33,210 nt of DNA, from contig DASSKO010000026.1 of NCBI GenBank assembly GCA_035690425.1, positions 1 through 33,210 of the forward strand, in the 5' to 3' direction. Made by a program: the position numbers and the translations under genes. Shown here piece by piece: positions 8,061-15,479 of the stretch. The notes under the pieces were generated by a model that was given only the letters and a program-made list of their open reading frames with translations, made no database searches and had not been told where the DNA came from. Numbering within the stretch: the stretch's first letter is position 1; every line of letters begins with the position of its first letter. The DNA is from DASSKO01 sp035690425. GTDB taxonomy: Bacteria > Actinomycetota > Actinomycetes > Propionibacteriales > Nocardioidaceae.

Positions 8061-8071
8061 GCCGGGTACGA

Positions 8072-8112
8072 CGAAGGTGCCGGACATCTGCACTCGATGT
8101 CCGGCACCTTCG
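8072..8112. terminator. Bidirectional hairpin terminator
   Basis: A perfect 17-bp inverted repeat, CGAAGGTGCCGGACATC and GATGTCCGGCACCTTCG, with a 7-base loop. It lies between the 49-residue gene (plus strand, ending 8060) and proX (minus strand, ending 8128). On the plus strand it is followed by GGCTGTTT, a weak U-tract. Confidence 0.88.
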
Positions 8113-8127
8113 GCTGTTTCAGCTAGG

Positions 8128-9042
8128 TCACTCCATCAGGCCGTCGACCCACGCCTGGTTCTCTGCGACCCAGGCGTCGACACCGGCGGCCGGGTCGTCC
8201 TGGTACTCGCGGAGGACGACGTTCTCCAGGGACCCGAGCCTGTCGTCGTCCATGGTGAACTCTCCGAGCGCGGCAGCGAGCTCCGGGAAGTCCTTCGTGA
8301 AGCCTTCTCGGCCGACGACGTGGATCTCCTCAGCGTCGCCCATGGCGCCCTTCGGGTCCTCGAGGTCCTTGATCGGGAACGCCGAGTAGGCCCAGTGCGG
8401 GTGCCACAGCGTCACCACGATGGGCTCCTTGGCCTCGATGGCCCGCGAGAGCTCGGCGAGCATCGCCGTCGTCGAGGACGTCTGCAGCTTGTACTCATCG
8501 AGGCCGTACGCCGGCATGGCCTCCTCCTCGGTGACCCGGGTCAGGCCCGCACCGGCCTCGATGCCGGTGATGGTGCCGCCGAACTTGTCGGCCATGCCCT
8601 GGAGGTCGGCAATGCTCTCCGCATCGACGTACTCGGGGACCGCGATGTTCAGCGTTGCCTGGTCGTACCAGACGCCGAGGTCCTCGATCTTCTCGCCGTA
8701 CTGGGCCCAGTAGTCCTCGTGCGTGACGGGGAGCCAGGTGTCGAAGAACAGCTCAAGATCGCCCTGGGCCAGCCCCGCGAAGGTCGGCGCGACGTCGAGC
8801 TGCTGGATCTTGACGTCGTAGCCCTCTTCCTCGAGCACGTGTTGCCACAGGTAGGTGACCGCGATGTCCTCGTCCCAGGGGATGTAGCCGATGGTCAGGC
8901 TCTTGCTCTCGCCGCCACCACCGCCGCTGCCGCCTGACTCGGCCGTTGTGCCCGAGTCCTCCGAGCCGCAGGCCGCGAGCAGCCCTAGGGCGAGCACGCT
9001 CGAGGCCACGGTCGCCGCTGTGCGGATTGGTCTTCTACGCAT
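8128..9042 (-). CDS. proX: Glycine betaine/choline-type ABC transporter substrate-binding lipoprotein
   Basis: A protein of 304 residues. It has a twin-basic-like N-terminus, a hydrophobic stretch and the lipobox LLAAC with lipidated Cys25, then a Ser/Gly-rich linker. The mature part (SLTIGYIPWDEDIAVTYL, FFDTWLPVTHEDYW, VTLWHPHWAYSAF) is an OpuAC/ProX domain; the Trp/Tyr-rich segments provide the aromatic cage that holds quaternary ammonium groups. The gene is third in a three-gene operon, 42 bases after the permease. The likely role is compatible-solute uptake for osmoprotection. Betaine versus choline or proline betaine cannot be settled here. Confidence 0.9.
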   Translation of the reverse strand: MRRRPIRTAATVASSVLALGLLAACGSEDSGTTAESGGSGGGGGESKSLTIGYIPWDEDIAVTYLWQHVLEEEGYDVKIQQLDVAPTFAGLAQGDLELFFDTWLPVTHEDYWAQYGEKIEDLGVWYDQATLNIAVPEYVDAESIADLQGMADKFGGTITGIEAGAGLTRVTEEEAMPAYGLDEYKLQTSSTTAMLAELSRAIEAKEPIVVTLWHPHWAYSAFPIKDLEDPKGAMGDAEEIHVVGREGFTKDFPELAAALGEFTMDDDRLGSLENVVLREYQDDPAAGVDAWVAENQAWVDGLME

Positions 9043-9084
9043 CGTGCGTTCCTTTCGTTGTGCAGATTCGAGAGTTGTGGGTGC

Positions 9085-9969
9085 TCATCTGCCGGCCGTG
9101 ACCCGCTTCTGGGCCCGCGCCACGGATGAGCGGTCGGCGAGGCCGGAGGTCACGCGGTCGAGGTAGATCGCCAGGATCACGACGGCGAGACCAGCCTCGA
9201 AGCCCAGCTCGAGGTTGAGCCGGGTGATACCGGACAGGACGTCCGCGCCGAGCCCAGGGGCGCCGACGAAGGCTCCGATGACCACCATCGACAGCGACAG
9301 CATGATCACCTGGTTGACGCCGGCCATGATCGTGGGCAGCGCCAGCGGGATCTGGATCCTGGTGAGGATGTCGCGCGGAGGGGCTCCGAACGCGTGACCG
9401 GCCTCCACCATCTCCTGGTCGACCTGCCGGATGCCGAGCTCGGTGAGGCGGACCCCGGGCGGCATCGCGAACACGACCGTGGCGACCATGCCGGGGACCG
9501 CGCCGATGCCGAAGAGGAAGATCACCGGGATCAGGTAGACGAACGCAGGCAGCGTCTGCATGAAGTCCAGCACCGGCCGGATCGCCGCTGCCGCGGCGTT
9601 GCTGCGCGCCGCGGCGATGCCGATCGGAAGGGCGAGCAGCATGGCGAACCCGGCGGCGATCAGCACCAGCACCAGCGTCAGCATGGCGTTGTCCCACTGC
9701 GCCATGCTCTGGATCAGCAGCAGTCCGGCGAGCGCCACCAGCCCGAACTTCCAGCCACGCACGAGCAGGGCGATCGCTGCGAGCACGACGGCCAGGATCA
9801 GCGGCGGCACCAGCAGCAGTCCCTCGCTGACCTCGTCGAACAGGAAGTTCAAGACGGTGCCGATCAGGTCGAGCAGGCCTTGCAGGTTCTCCCTGACCCA
9901 GTCGACGAGGGCCGCGAACCAGTCACCGACCTCGATCCTGGGCATCTCCAGCATCGGTACGCCGATCAT
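9085..9969 (-). CDS. proW: Glycine betaine-type ABC transporter permease
   Basis: A protein of 294 residues with an amphipathic N-terminus (FAALVDWVRENLQGLLDLIG) and about six membrane spans. The cytoplasmic coupling loop ELGIRQVDQEMVEAGHAFGAPPRDIL is the EAA motif of importer permeases and is followed by IQIPLALPTIMAGVNQVIM, typical of ProW/OpuAB. Its start ATG overlaps the stop of the ATPase gene by four bases (ATGA at 9966-9969), so the two are translationally coupled. Confidence 0.92.
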   Translation of the reverse strand: MIGVPMLEMPRIEVGDWFAALVDWVRENLQGLLDLIGTVLNFLFDEVSEGLLLVPPLILAVVLAAIALLVRGWKFGLVALAGLLLIQSMAQWDNAMLTLVLVLIAAGFAMLLALPIGIAAARSNAAAAAIRPVLDFMQTLPAFVYLIPVIFLFGIGAVPGMVATVVFAMPPGVRLTELGIRQVDQEMVEAGHAFGAPPRDILTRIQIPLALPTIMAGVNQVIMLSLSMVVIGAFVGAPGLGADVLSGITRLNLELGFEAGLAVVILAIYLDRVTSGLADRSSVARAQKRVTAGR

Positions 9970-11228
9970 CGGGCCGCCTCCATCGTCGTCTCGGAGCCAC
10001 CCGACGTGGCCGGTGCTGCGGCCGACCGGGATCCCGCAGCGGAGTCCGCGTGTGAGCCGCGACCGAGGGCATTGAGCAGGGTGACTCGCGGGATGACACC
10101 GAGCAGGCGTCGATCATCGTCGACCACGGCCAGGGCAGTGGGGCTGTGCGCGGAGTCGGCGAACAGGTCTGCCACGGCGGTGTCACCGTGCACGGCCACG
10201 ACATTGGTCTCGAGGGCGCCGGCCAACGTGTCCTCGCCGGACTCCACCGCCCGGGCGACGTTTTCCTCGCGCACCACGCCGTTCAACGTCTTGTCCCGGT
10301 TGAGCACGAACAGGGACGACGTCTGGTGCTCCCGCATCAGCTTGTGCGCCGCCCGCGGGCCGGACTCCGCACCGAGTACGGCGACCGGCGGCTCCATCAC
10401 CGAGGAGGCGGTCAGCACCCGGGTCCGGTCGACGTCCTGCACGAACTGCGCGACGTAGTCGTTGGCGGGGTCGTTGAGGATCTGCTCCGCCGTGCCGACC
10501 TGGACGATCCGGCCGTCGCGCATCATCGCGATCCGGTCGCCGAGTCGCATCGCCTCGTTGAGGTCGTGGGTGATGAAGAGGATGGTCTTGTCCAGCCGGT
10601 TCTGCAGCTCCACCAGCTGGTCCTGCATCTCCCTGCGGATCAGCGGGTCGAGCGCGCTGAACGCCTCGTCCATCAGCATGATCTGCGTCCCGGTGGCCAA
10701 CGCCCTGGCGAGGCCGACGCGCTGTCGCATGCCGCCGGAGAGCTGCCCGGGAAGCGAGCCGCCCCAGCCGTCGAGCCCGACCATCTGCAACGCCTCGTCG
10801 GCCTTGGCCTCCCGGTCGGAGCGGCTCAGACCCTGCACCTGCAGCCCATAGGCGGCGTTCTCACCGACGGTGCGGTGCGGAAACAGGGCAAAGTGCTGGA
10901 AGACCATGCTCACCTTGTCGCGGCGGACCGCCCGCAGCTTGGCTGGGCTCAGCTGGGTGATGTCCTGGCCGTCGATCATCATCGATCCGGCGGTGGGCTC
11001 CAGCAGACCGTTGACCATCCGGATCAGCGTGGATTTCCCCGAGCCCGAGAGCCCCATCACGACGAAGATCTCGCCGGCGGAGACACTGAACGAGGCGTCG
11101 ATGACGGCCGGCGTCAGCCCGTCCTTGCGCAGGTCGGCCCGCGACGCGCCGGCGCGCAGCCGCTCGACCGCGCGCTCGGGCCGACGGCCGAAGACCTTGT
11201 AGGTCTCGCTTGCTTCGATTGCTGACAC
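9966..11228 (-). CDS. proV: Glycine betaine-type ABC transporter ATP-binding protein with CBS domains
   Basis: A protein of 420 residues. Walker A GLSGSGKST is at 59-67, the Q-loop is at FQHFALF (110-116), the signature LSGGMRQR at 163-170 and Walker B IMLMDEAFSALD at 183-194. It is followed by two CBS domains (about 285-395), which in OpuA/ProV proteins sense ionic strength or nucleotides and gate transport. A Ser/Ala/Gly-rich tail ends the protein. The start is GTG at 11228, with GAGGAG 5 bases upstream. First gene of the uptake operon. Confidence 0.93.
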   Translation of the reverse strand: MSAIEASETYKVFGRRPERAVERLRAGASRADLRKDGLTPAVIDASFSVSAGEIFVVMGLSGSGKSTLIRMVNGLLEPTAGSMMIDGQDITQLSPAKLRAVRRDKVSMVFQHFALFPHRTVGENAAYGLQVQGLSRSDREAKADEALQMVGLDGWGGSLPGQLSGGMRQRVGLARALATGTQIMLMDEAFSALDPLIRREMQDQLVELQNRLDKTILFITHDLNEAMRLGDRIAMMRDGRIVQVGTAEQILNDPANDYVAQFVQDVDRTRVLTASSVMEPPVAVLGAESGPRAAHKLMREHQTSSLFVLNRDKTLNGVVREENVARAVESGEDTLAGALETNVVAVHGDTAVADLFADSAHSPTALAVVDDDRRLLGVIPRVTLLNALGRGSHADSAAGSRSAAAPATSGGSETTMEAAR

Positions 11229-11514
11229 CTGACTCCTCGCCCTCTTGCGGCACCACTAGCAGCAGTGTCGCAGCAGTTCGCCGCGACGAGGCACGAATCC
11301 GGCGCACCGTTGAGCGTTCGTCCGGCTACGGACAGACGCTTTGCTGGCCCCCCACCTGCACCCGCCCTACTGGCGTTCGTCGCATCTCGACCGTAACGGA
11401 CTGTTGCGCCTTCATTCACATCGTCCGGTAACAAAGCCGCAACACCACGGTGCCGCGGCGCTACATTGTCGCGCACACCCACGGCATGGTTACGGAGCGC
11501 AGTTGAGTGGAGGG
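11229..11514. other. Intergenic region upstream of the betaine transporter operon
   Basis: No convincing gene is seen on either strand. It should carry the promoter of the minus-strand proVWX operon. I can point only to two GTAAC words (11390s and 11430), the second as GTAACAAAGCCGCAAC, which resembles a GTnAC-n6-GnAAC box, but no clear -35/-10 pair could be assigned. The remaining gap up to dcd is filled by repeat copy B. Confidence 0.4.
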
Positions 11515-11622
11515 CTTCCTGTAGCCCGGCGTCCTTCCTGCAGCAGACGAGCCCCGATTAGCCCGTTTTGCTCCGATGTCGGGGGCTCCGCCGGTGCAGG
11601 AAGATCGGTCCGGTGCAGGAGG
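11515..11622. repeat. Palindromic intergenic repeat, copy B
   Basis: CTTCCTG at 11515 and 11534 (19 apart) faces GCAGGAAG at 11596 and GCAGGAGG at 11615 (19 apart). The inner arms pair over 9 bases (CTTCCTGCA with TGCAGGAAG). The centre includes GAGCCCCGATTAGCCCGTTT, alignable with the centre of copy A. The copy lies 20 bases from the 3' end of dcd. Confidence 0.85.
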
Positions 11623-11641
11623 CGCCCACCGGAAGCGCCGC

Positions 11642-12217
11642 TCAGACGTCGGTGCGGTGAAAGTTCTGGCCCGAACGTGACGGTGTCGGGCCGCGCTGAT
11701 CCTGGTAGCGGCTGCCGTGCCGTGCCGACCCGTACGGATGCTCAGCCGGCGAGCTCAGCCGGAAGAAGCACAGCTGGCCGATCTTCATACCCGGCCACAG
11801 CTTGATCGGCAGGGTGGCGACGTTGGACAACTCCAGGGTGACGTGGCCCGAGAAGCCGGGGTCGATGAAGCCGGCCGTGGAGTGCGTGAGCAGGCCGAGG
11901 CGCCCGAGGGACGACTTGCCCTCGAGACGGGCAGCGATGTCGTCGGCCAGCGAGACGACCTCGTACGTCGAGGCGAGCACGAACTCACTCGGGTGCAGGA
12001 TGAACGGCTCGCCCCGCTCCGGCTCGATCAAGCGGGTGAGATCCGGCTGATCGGCCGCCGGGTCGATGTGGGGATAGCGGTGGTTCTCGAAGACCCGGAA
12101 GAAGCGATCCAGCCGTACGTCGACACTGGATGGTTGCACCATCGCCTCGTCGTACGGATCGAGGCGCACATGACCGGCGTCGGCCTCGGCTCGGATGTCG
12201 CGATCGGAGAGCAGCAC
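11642..12217 (-). CDS. dcd: dCTP deaminase (probably bifunctional deaminase/dUTPase)
   Basis: A protein of 191 residues. EGKSSLGRLGLL (99-110) and HSTAGFIDPGFSG (112-124) are followed by TLEL with Glu129, the likely general base, then MKIGQLCFFRL. The C-terminal nucleotide-closing tail is YGSARHGSRYQDQRG. It converts dCTP towards dUMP/dUTP for thymidylate synthesis. Length and the HSTAGF motif match the mycobacterial enzyme, which also removes pyrophosphate. The start is GTG at 12217. There is no ribosome binding site directly before it, but TAAGTT ends six bases upstream on the coding strand, so a leaderless transcript is possible. Confidence 0.95.
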   Translation of the reverse strand: MLLSDRDIRAEADAGHVRLDPYDEAMVQPSSVDVRLDRFFRVFENHRYPHIDPAADQPDLTRLIEPERGEPFILHPSEFVLASTYEVVSLADDIAARLEGKSSLGRLGLLTHSTAGFIDPGFSGHVTLELSNVATLPIKLWPGMKIGQLCFFRLSSPAEHPYGSARHGSRYQDQRGPTPSRSGQNFHRTDV

Positions 12218-12253
12218 GGGGAGAACTTAGCGCAGGACCTCCCCGCGCCGGTC

Positions 12254-12799
12254 CTACTGGCTGACCGGACCCGCTCGGTGGCTGCCCTGGCCGTGCGGAT
12301 CCGTCGGTTGGTCCGTCCGTTGGCCCGTCGGCCGGCCGTCGCTGCCCAGTGGCTTGCCTTGGGCGTCCACGCGGCCCTGGGGCTCGGGCTCGGGCTCGCG
12401 GTGAGAGTTGGCGTCGGCGTGCCGATCAGTGTCCGTCGAGGCGTGCGGGTCGCCGTGCGCGTCGTCGAGACCGCCCTTACGTGCGTGCTGGTCGGCGGTG
12501 TCCTGCGTTGACCGCGCACGCTCCGCGCTCGCCCGCGCATCGGCCTTGAGCTGGTCCGCCTTGGCTGCTCGCTCGTCGGCCTCGGCCCGCGCTCGGCGCG
12601 CGTGTGCGTCAGCCTCGTCGGCGACTGCCTGACGTCGGTCGGCCTCGACGGACTCTTGCTCGGCCTGCCGCTGCGTCTCGACTGCCTGCTCGCGGTGCCG
12701 AGTCTTGCTCTGCTGCCGGCTCTTCATGATGCCGGCGACGACTGCCGCGATCACGATCAGCGCGACGACGGCGATGACGATCCAGACCCAGGTGCTCAT
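12254..12799 (-). CDS. Single-pass membrane protein with coiled-coil domain
   Basis: A protein of 181 residues starting MSTWVWIVIAVVALIVIAA, one N-terminal membrane helix (about 4-24). A long Ala/Glu/Arg/Gln-rich coiled coil (about 28-110) and a hydrophilic Asp/His/Pro/Gly-rich tail follow. ATG at 12799 has GAGGAGG upstream. A much longer open frame extends upstream through the tRNA gene and is not real. No enzymatic motif is visible and no function is assigned. The gene lies 36 bases upstream of dcd on the same strand. Confidence 0.8.
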   Translation of the reverse strand: MSTWVWIVIAVVALIVIAAVVAGIMKSRQQSKTRHREQAVETQRQAEQESVEADRRQAVADEADAHARRARAEADERAAKADQLKADARASAERARSTQDTADQHARKGGLDDAHGDPHASTDTDRHADANSHREPEPEPQGRVDAQGKPLGSDGRPTGQRTDQPTDPHGQGSHRAGPVSQ

Positions 12800-12870
12800 G
12801 GCGCCTCCTCTGCATGTCCCTGTCTGGGAAGTGCCCCCGGGCGGGTCCGACCAAACCACGCGCCGCCCGG

Positions 12871-12876
12871 TAGTAT
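12871..12876 (+). promoter_or_regulatory. Candidate -10 element of the tRNA-Gly promoter
   Basis: TAGTAT at 12871-12876 lies 34 bases before the mature tRNA 5' end. The region expected to hold the -35 (CCGACC around 12847) is a poor match, so this is tentative. Confidence 0.35.
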
Positions 12877-12910
12877 CCTGATCGCTCGCTCGGTGCTGCC
12901 GCAGCGATGC

Positions 12911-12984
12911 GCGGGTGTAGTTCAATGGCAGAACATCAGCTTCCCAAGCTGACAGTGGGGGTTCGATTCCCCTCACCCGCTCCA
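12911..12984 (+). tRNA. tRNA-Gly (anticodon CCC)
   Basis: The acceptor stem GCGGGTG pairs with CACCCGC. The D-arm includes GTTCAATGGCAGAAC. The anticodon stem TCAGC/GCTGA encloses the loop TTCCCAA, so the anticodon is CCC, reading GGG. The T-loop is TTCGATT. The 3' CCA is encoded at 12982-12984. This is one glycine isoacceptor; others must lie elsewhere. Confidence 0.97.
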
Positions 12985-13428
12985 ACCCTCGCCGCTCGCA
13001 TCGCTGTGCTGGCTGTGCGGTCGGGCCGCCGCAATCCGCCATCGCTCGACGAGCTCCGTGTCCGTCGGCGCCACGGGCAGACTCAGGACTTCGCCGTCAC
13101 GGCGTACAGCCACCAGCCGGGTGGCCCACGGGCCGTGCGCGTCCGGCCGGACCTCGGAGACGTCCTCCCAGCGGATGCGCCTGCTTCTGAACGGCGCGAC
13201 CAGCCGGAGCCCCCCATCGTCCACGTCGAGACGCCGGACCGCCGCGTCCCAGACAACGAACCCGGCACTCACCACCAGACACAGCCCGAGCGCGATGAGC
13301 CAGCCATTCGCCTGCAGGACCGCGAACACCACGAGCGCCACGCCGAGCACCATCTGAAACAGGTAGGCGGCCAGGCGAAGACGTCGTTGGTCCGGGAACC
13401 ACGTCTGCCGCTGCTCCGTTATGGACAA
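12973..13428 (-). CDS. Membrane protein with bacterial PH domain
   Basis: About 151 residues. Two adjacent hydrophobic helices (LAAYLFQMVLGVALVVFAVL and LIALGLCLVVSAGFVVWDAA) are followed by a PH-like beta domain (LDVDDGGLRLVAPFRSRRIRW, then DVSEVRP), as in the bPH_6 family related to mycobacterial low-molecular-weight antigen CFP-6. The start is unclear: TTG at 13428 or TTG at 13449, neither with a well-spaced ribosome binding site. It follows the hydrolase gene closely. Its last codons and TGA (12973-12975) overlap the 3' end of the tRNA gene on the other strand by 12 bases. Confidence 0.7.
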   Translation of the reverse strand: MSITEQRQTWFPDQRRLRLAAYLFQMVLGVALVVFAVLQANGWLIALGLCLVVSAGFVVWDAAVRRLDVDDGGLRLVAPFRSRRIRWEDVSEVRPDAHGPWATRLVAVRRDGEVLSLPVAPTDTELVERWRIAAARPHSQHSDASGEGWSG

Positions 13429-13453
13429 TCCTCCACGCCCGTGCCGCAATACC

Positions 13454-14215
13454 TCAGCGGCGGCCGGTGAAGGCGAGCACCCGGCGCCAAGCGTCGGCGC
13501 ACTCCTCGGCGTACGCGTCGTAGGAGCGGTCGAAGAAGCTGTGCGGCGCGCCCGGATAGGTGTGCAGTCGGTGCTCGACTCCGGTCGCCGACAGCGCCGA
13601 GCCGAACGCGTCGACCTCGTCGGCTGGGATGCCTTCGTCTGCACCGCCGAACAAGCCCAGCACCGGGCACTCGAAGTCGTCGACCAGCTCGATCGGCGAC
13701 GGGAAGTTGTCCCGCTTCTTGCGCGGCGGACCATAGAAGCCGATCACGCCGTCGAGCCCCAGCCCGGATGCCGCCTGCGCGAACGAGTGCCCACCGCCGA
13801 AACAGAACCCGACCGTGTAGACGCGGTCCGCGGCACTGATCGTGCGGACCCGCTCGACCGTGGCCGCGACGTCGGTGCGCACCTGCTCGGGCGTCGTCGC
13901 CTGCACGTGCGGCCAGAACTCCCAGTCGCCGGGTCGCTCGTCGGTGCCCGCCGTGCGCCCGAAGTAGTCCATCGCGATCGCGTCGACTCCGGCGCCGGCA
14001 AAGCTCTCGGCGAGGCTCGCATAGAAACCGAAGAGGCCCCGCACGTCGGGCAGCACCACCATCGCCGCCCCGCTGGGCTCGGTCGCCCGCGCCTCGTGCG
14101 CCGCGAAGGCGGTGCCGTCGGCCGAGGTGAGCCGCGTGCGCTCGCCCTTCGGCCGCTCGTCGACCCCAGGAAGGTCAGGCGGCTGGGCATCAGCGGGAAC
14201 ACAGATAGCGATCAC
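13454..14215 (-). CDS. Dienelactone hydrolase-family protein
   Basis: A protein of 253 residues with an alpha/beta-hydrolase fold. The nucleophile motif GFCFGG has Cys138, the acid is Asp193 in GGADEGIP and the base is His225 in GAPHSFFDR, which together give the Cys-Asp-His triad of the dienelactone hydrolase family. VVLPDVRGLFGFY forms the oxyanion-side strand. The family opens lactone rings in chloroaromatic breakdown, but many actinobacterial members act on unknown esters. No ring-cleavage genes are adjacent, so the substrate is unassigned. The ATG at 14215 gives a slightly long N-terminus. Confidence 0.87.
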   Translation of the reverse strand: MIAICVPADAQPPDLPGVDERPKGERTRLTSADGTAFAAHEARATEPSGAAMVVLPDVRGLFGFYASLAESFAGAGVDAIAMDYFGRTAGTDERPGDWEFWPHVQATTPEQVRTDVAATVERVRTISAADRVYTVGFCFGGGHSFAQAASGLGLDGVIGFYGPPRKKRDNFPSPIELVDDFECPVLGLFGGADEGIPADEVDAFGSALSATGVEHRLHTYPGAPHSFFDRSYDAYAEECADAWRRVLAFTGRR

Positions 14216-14246
14216 CCCATCCAGTCATCAAGCCGTCCTTCCGGCC

Positions 14247-14684
14247 TCACACACGCTCGAGCGCACGACGCATCCCCTTGACCGCGTCGTCGCCGAGCTT
14301 CTTCAGCGGCAGCCGCAGCAGCGGCTCGGCGTACTTGGCCAGCCCCGAGAACTCGAACTCCGCGGTGTAGTGGATCTCGGTGCCGGCACCGTCTGGCCGC
14401 AGCACCATGGTGTCGCGCGAGACCACGGTCTCGTTCTCGCCGCGCAGCATGATCCGGCGACCGTCCTCGAACTCCTCGACCACGTAGGTCAGCTCGGTCT
14501 CGCGGCCCAGGAACTTCGAGACGTTCTGGTACGTCGTCCCCACGCCGCCGTCACCGCTGACCCGGCGGCAGGACACCGTGCCCGGCTCCCACTCCTCGGT
14601 GGTGGAGAAGTCCGCCAGATAAGGAAAGACTTGCTCGATCGGCCGGTCGACGGTGACGCGTCTCTGCAGGGTCAGCACATGCAC
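14247..14684 (-). CDS. SRPBCC-family (START-like) protein
   Basis: A protein of 145 residues. The N-terminal VTVDRPIEQVFPYLADFSTTEEWEPG is the typical opening of polyketide-cyclase/dehydrase (SRPBCC) lipid-binding folds. GTEIHYTAEFEFSGL is a late beta strand, and a long C-terminal helix follows. Such proteins bind hydrophobic ligands in a deep cavity; the ligand is unknown. It lies 33 bases from the stop of the TetR gene on the same strand and may be co-transcribed with it. Confidence 0.85.
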   Translation of the reverse strand: MHVLTLQRRVTVDRPIEQVFPYLADFSTTEEWEPGTVSCRRVSGDGGVGTTYQNVSKFLGRETELTYVVEEFEDGRRIMLRGENETVVSRDTMVLRPDGAGTEIHYTAEFEFSGLAKYAEPLLRLPLKKLGDDAVKGMRRALERV

Positions 14685-14717
14685 GTCCTACCCGCCGTGC
14701 CCGCGGCCAACCCCGCC

Positions 14718-15311
14718 TCAGGTGATCGGGCCCATGGTGGCGGCGAGCACCCGATCGGCGTACGCGCGGTCCACGGGCTGCTGGGTGACGAAGCGCCGTA
14801 GGTACATCGGGGCGACGAGACGCTCCACCAGCAGGTCGACGTCGCAGTCGGCCGAGACCTCTCCGCGCCGCATCCCACGCCGCACGACCGCGGCGGCCCC
14901 GGCGAAGCGCTCAGACCAGAACCGCGCCGCCGCCTCCCGCAGGTCGTCGGCATGCTCGGCCTCGAGCACGACCCCGCGCACGAGCGCGGCACCCTCGAGC
15001 GAGGCGAGCGCCGTCACCACACCGTGCATCAGTGCGCGCAGGTCTTCCATCAGGCTGCCGGTGTCCGGCACCGGGATCTCGCGCGCGGCCAACTCGGCGA
15101 CGAGATCGGAGATCAGCTCCGCTCGGCTGCCCCACCGGCGGTAGAGGGTGGTCTTGTTGACGCCGGCGCGGCCTGCGATGCGCTCCATGCTCAGCCCCGC
15201 GAAGCCGGCCCGCTGCACCTCGGCCACCACGGCCGACAACACCGCGGCACGCACCCGGCTGCTGCGACCGCCCGGACGGCTGCCATCGGCCATCTCGACC
15301 TCCTCCGCCAA
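14718..15311 (-). CDS. TetR/AcrR-family transcriptional regulator
   Basis: A protein of 197 residues. The helix-turn-helix at about 37-60 (GLSMERIAGRAGVNKTTLYRRW) is characteristic of TetR repressors. The C-terminal ligand domain (about 75-195) resembles the TetR_C families of one-component repressors. ATG at 15293 (MADGSRP) is an alternative start. The gene is divergent from a 31-residue membrane peptide and a membrane protein, with a palindromic operator between them (15345-15370). It probably represses itself and the divergent genes. Confidence 0.9.
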   Translation of the reverse strand: MAEEVEMADGSRPGGRSSRVRAAVLSAVVAEVQRAGFAGLSMERIAGRAGVNKTTLYRRWGSRAELISDLVAELAAREIPVPDTGSLMEDLRALMHGVVTALASLEGAALVRGVVLEAEHADDLREAAARFWSERFAGAAAVVRRGMRRGEVSADCDVDLLVERLVAPMYLRRFVTQQPVDRAYADRVLAATMGPIT

Positions 15312-15344
15312 TAGTGCTTGCGCCGGCGACCAGCCGGTCGCATA

Positions 15345-15370
15345 CTAAACGCAACGTATCGTTGCTTTAG
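15345..15370. promoter_or_regulatory. Palindromic operator between TetR gene and divergent membrane genes
   Basis: The arms CTAAA(C)GCAACG and CGTTGCTTTAG flank the central TAT. The inner GCAACG-TAT-CGTTGC is perfect, and the outer CTAAA/TTTAG pair is offset by one base. It is centred 33-46 bases from the starts on both sides, as expected for a TetR operator covering divergent promoters. Confidence 0.75.
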
Positions 15371-15383
15371 GGTTGGAGTCCAG

Positions 15384-15479
15384 ATGGGGTTCTTCTTCGG
15401 ACTGCTGTGGTTCGCTGTGGTGCTGTGGCTGGTCGACCGCCGGTTGGGCTGGACCCGGCCGACCCGATCGGAGCGCTGA
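15384..15479 (+). CDS. 31-residue membrane peptide
   Basis: ATG at 15384, preceded by GGAG at about 7-base spacing, encodes MGFFFGLLWFAVVLWLVDRR and a basic tail ending at TGA 15477-15479. It is one hydrophobic helix with a positively charged end. The stop overlaps the ATG of the next gene (TGATG), the usual sign of translational coupling, which supports a real gene. No family recognised. Confidence 0.6.
   Translation: MGFFFGLLWFAVVLWLVDRRLGWTRPTRSER

Noticed and set aside
12800..13042. Open frame extending the coiled-coil gene upstream through the tRNA region, including RGIEPPLSAWEADVLPLNYT
   Set aside because: This peptide is the antisense reading of the tRNA-Gly gene; the real start at 12799 has its own ribosome binding site.
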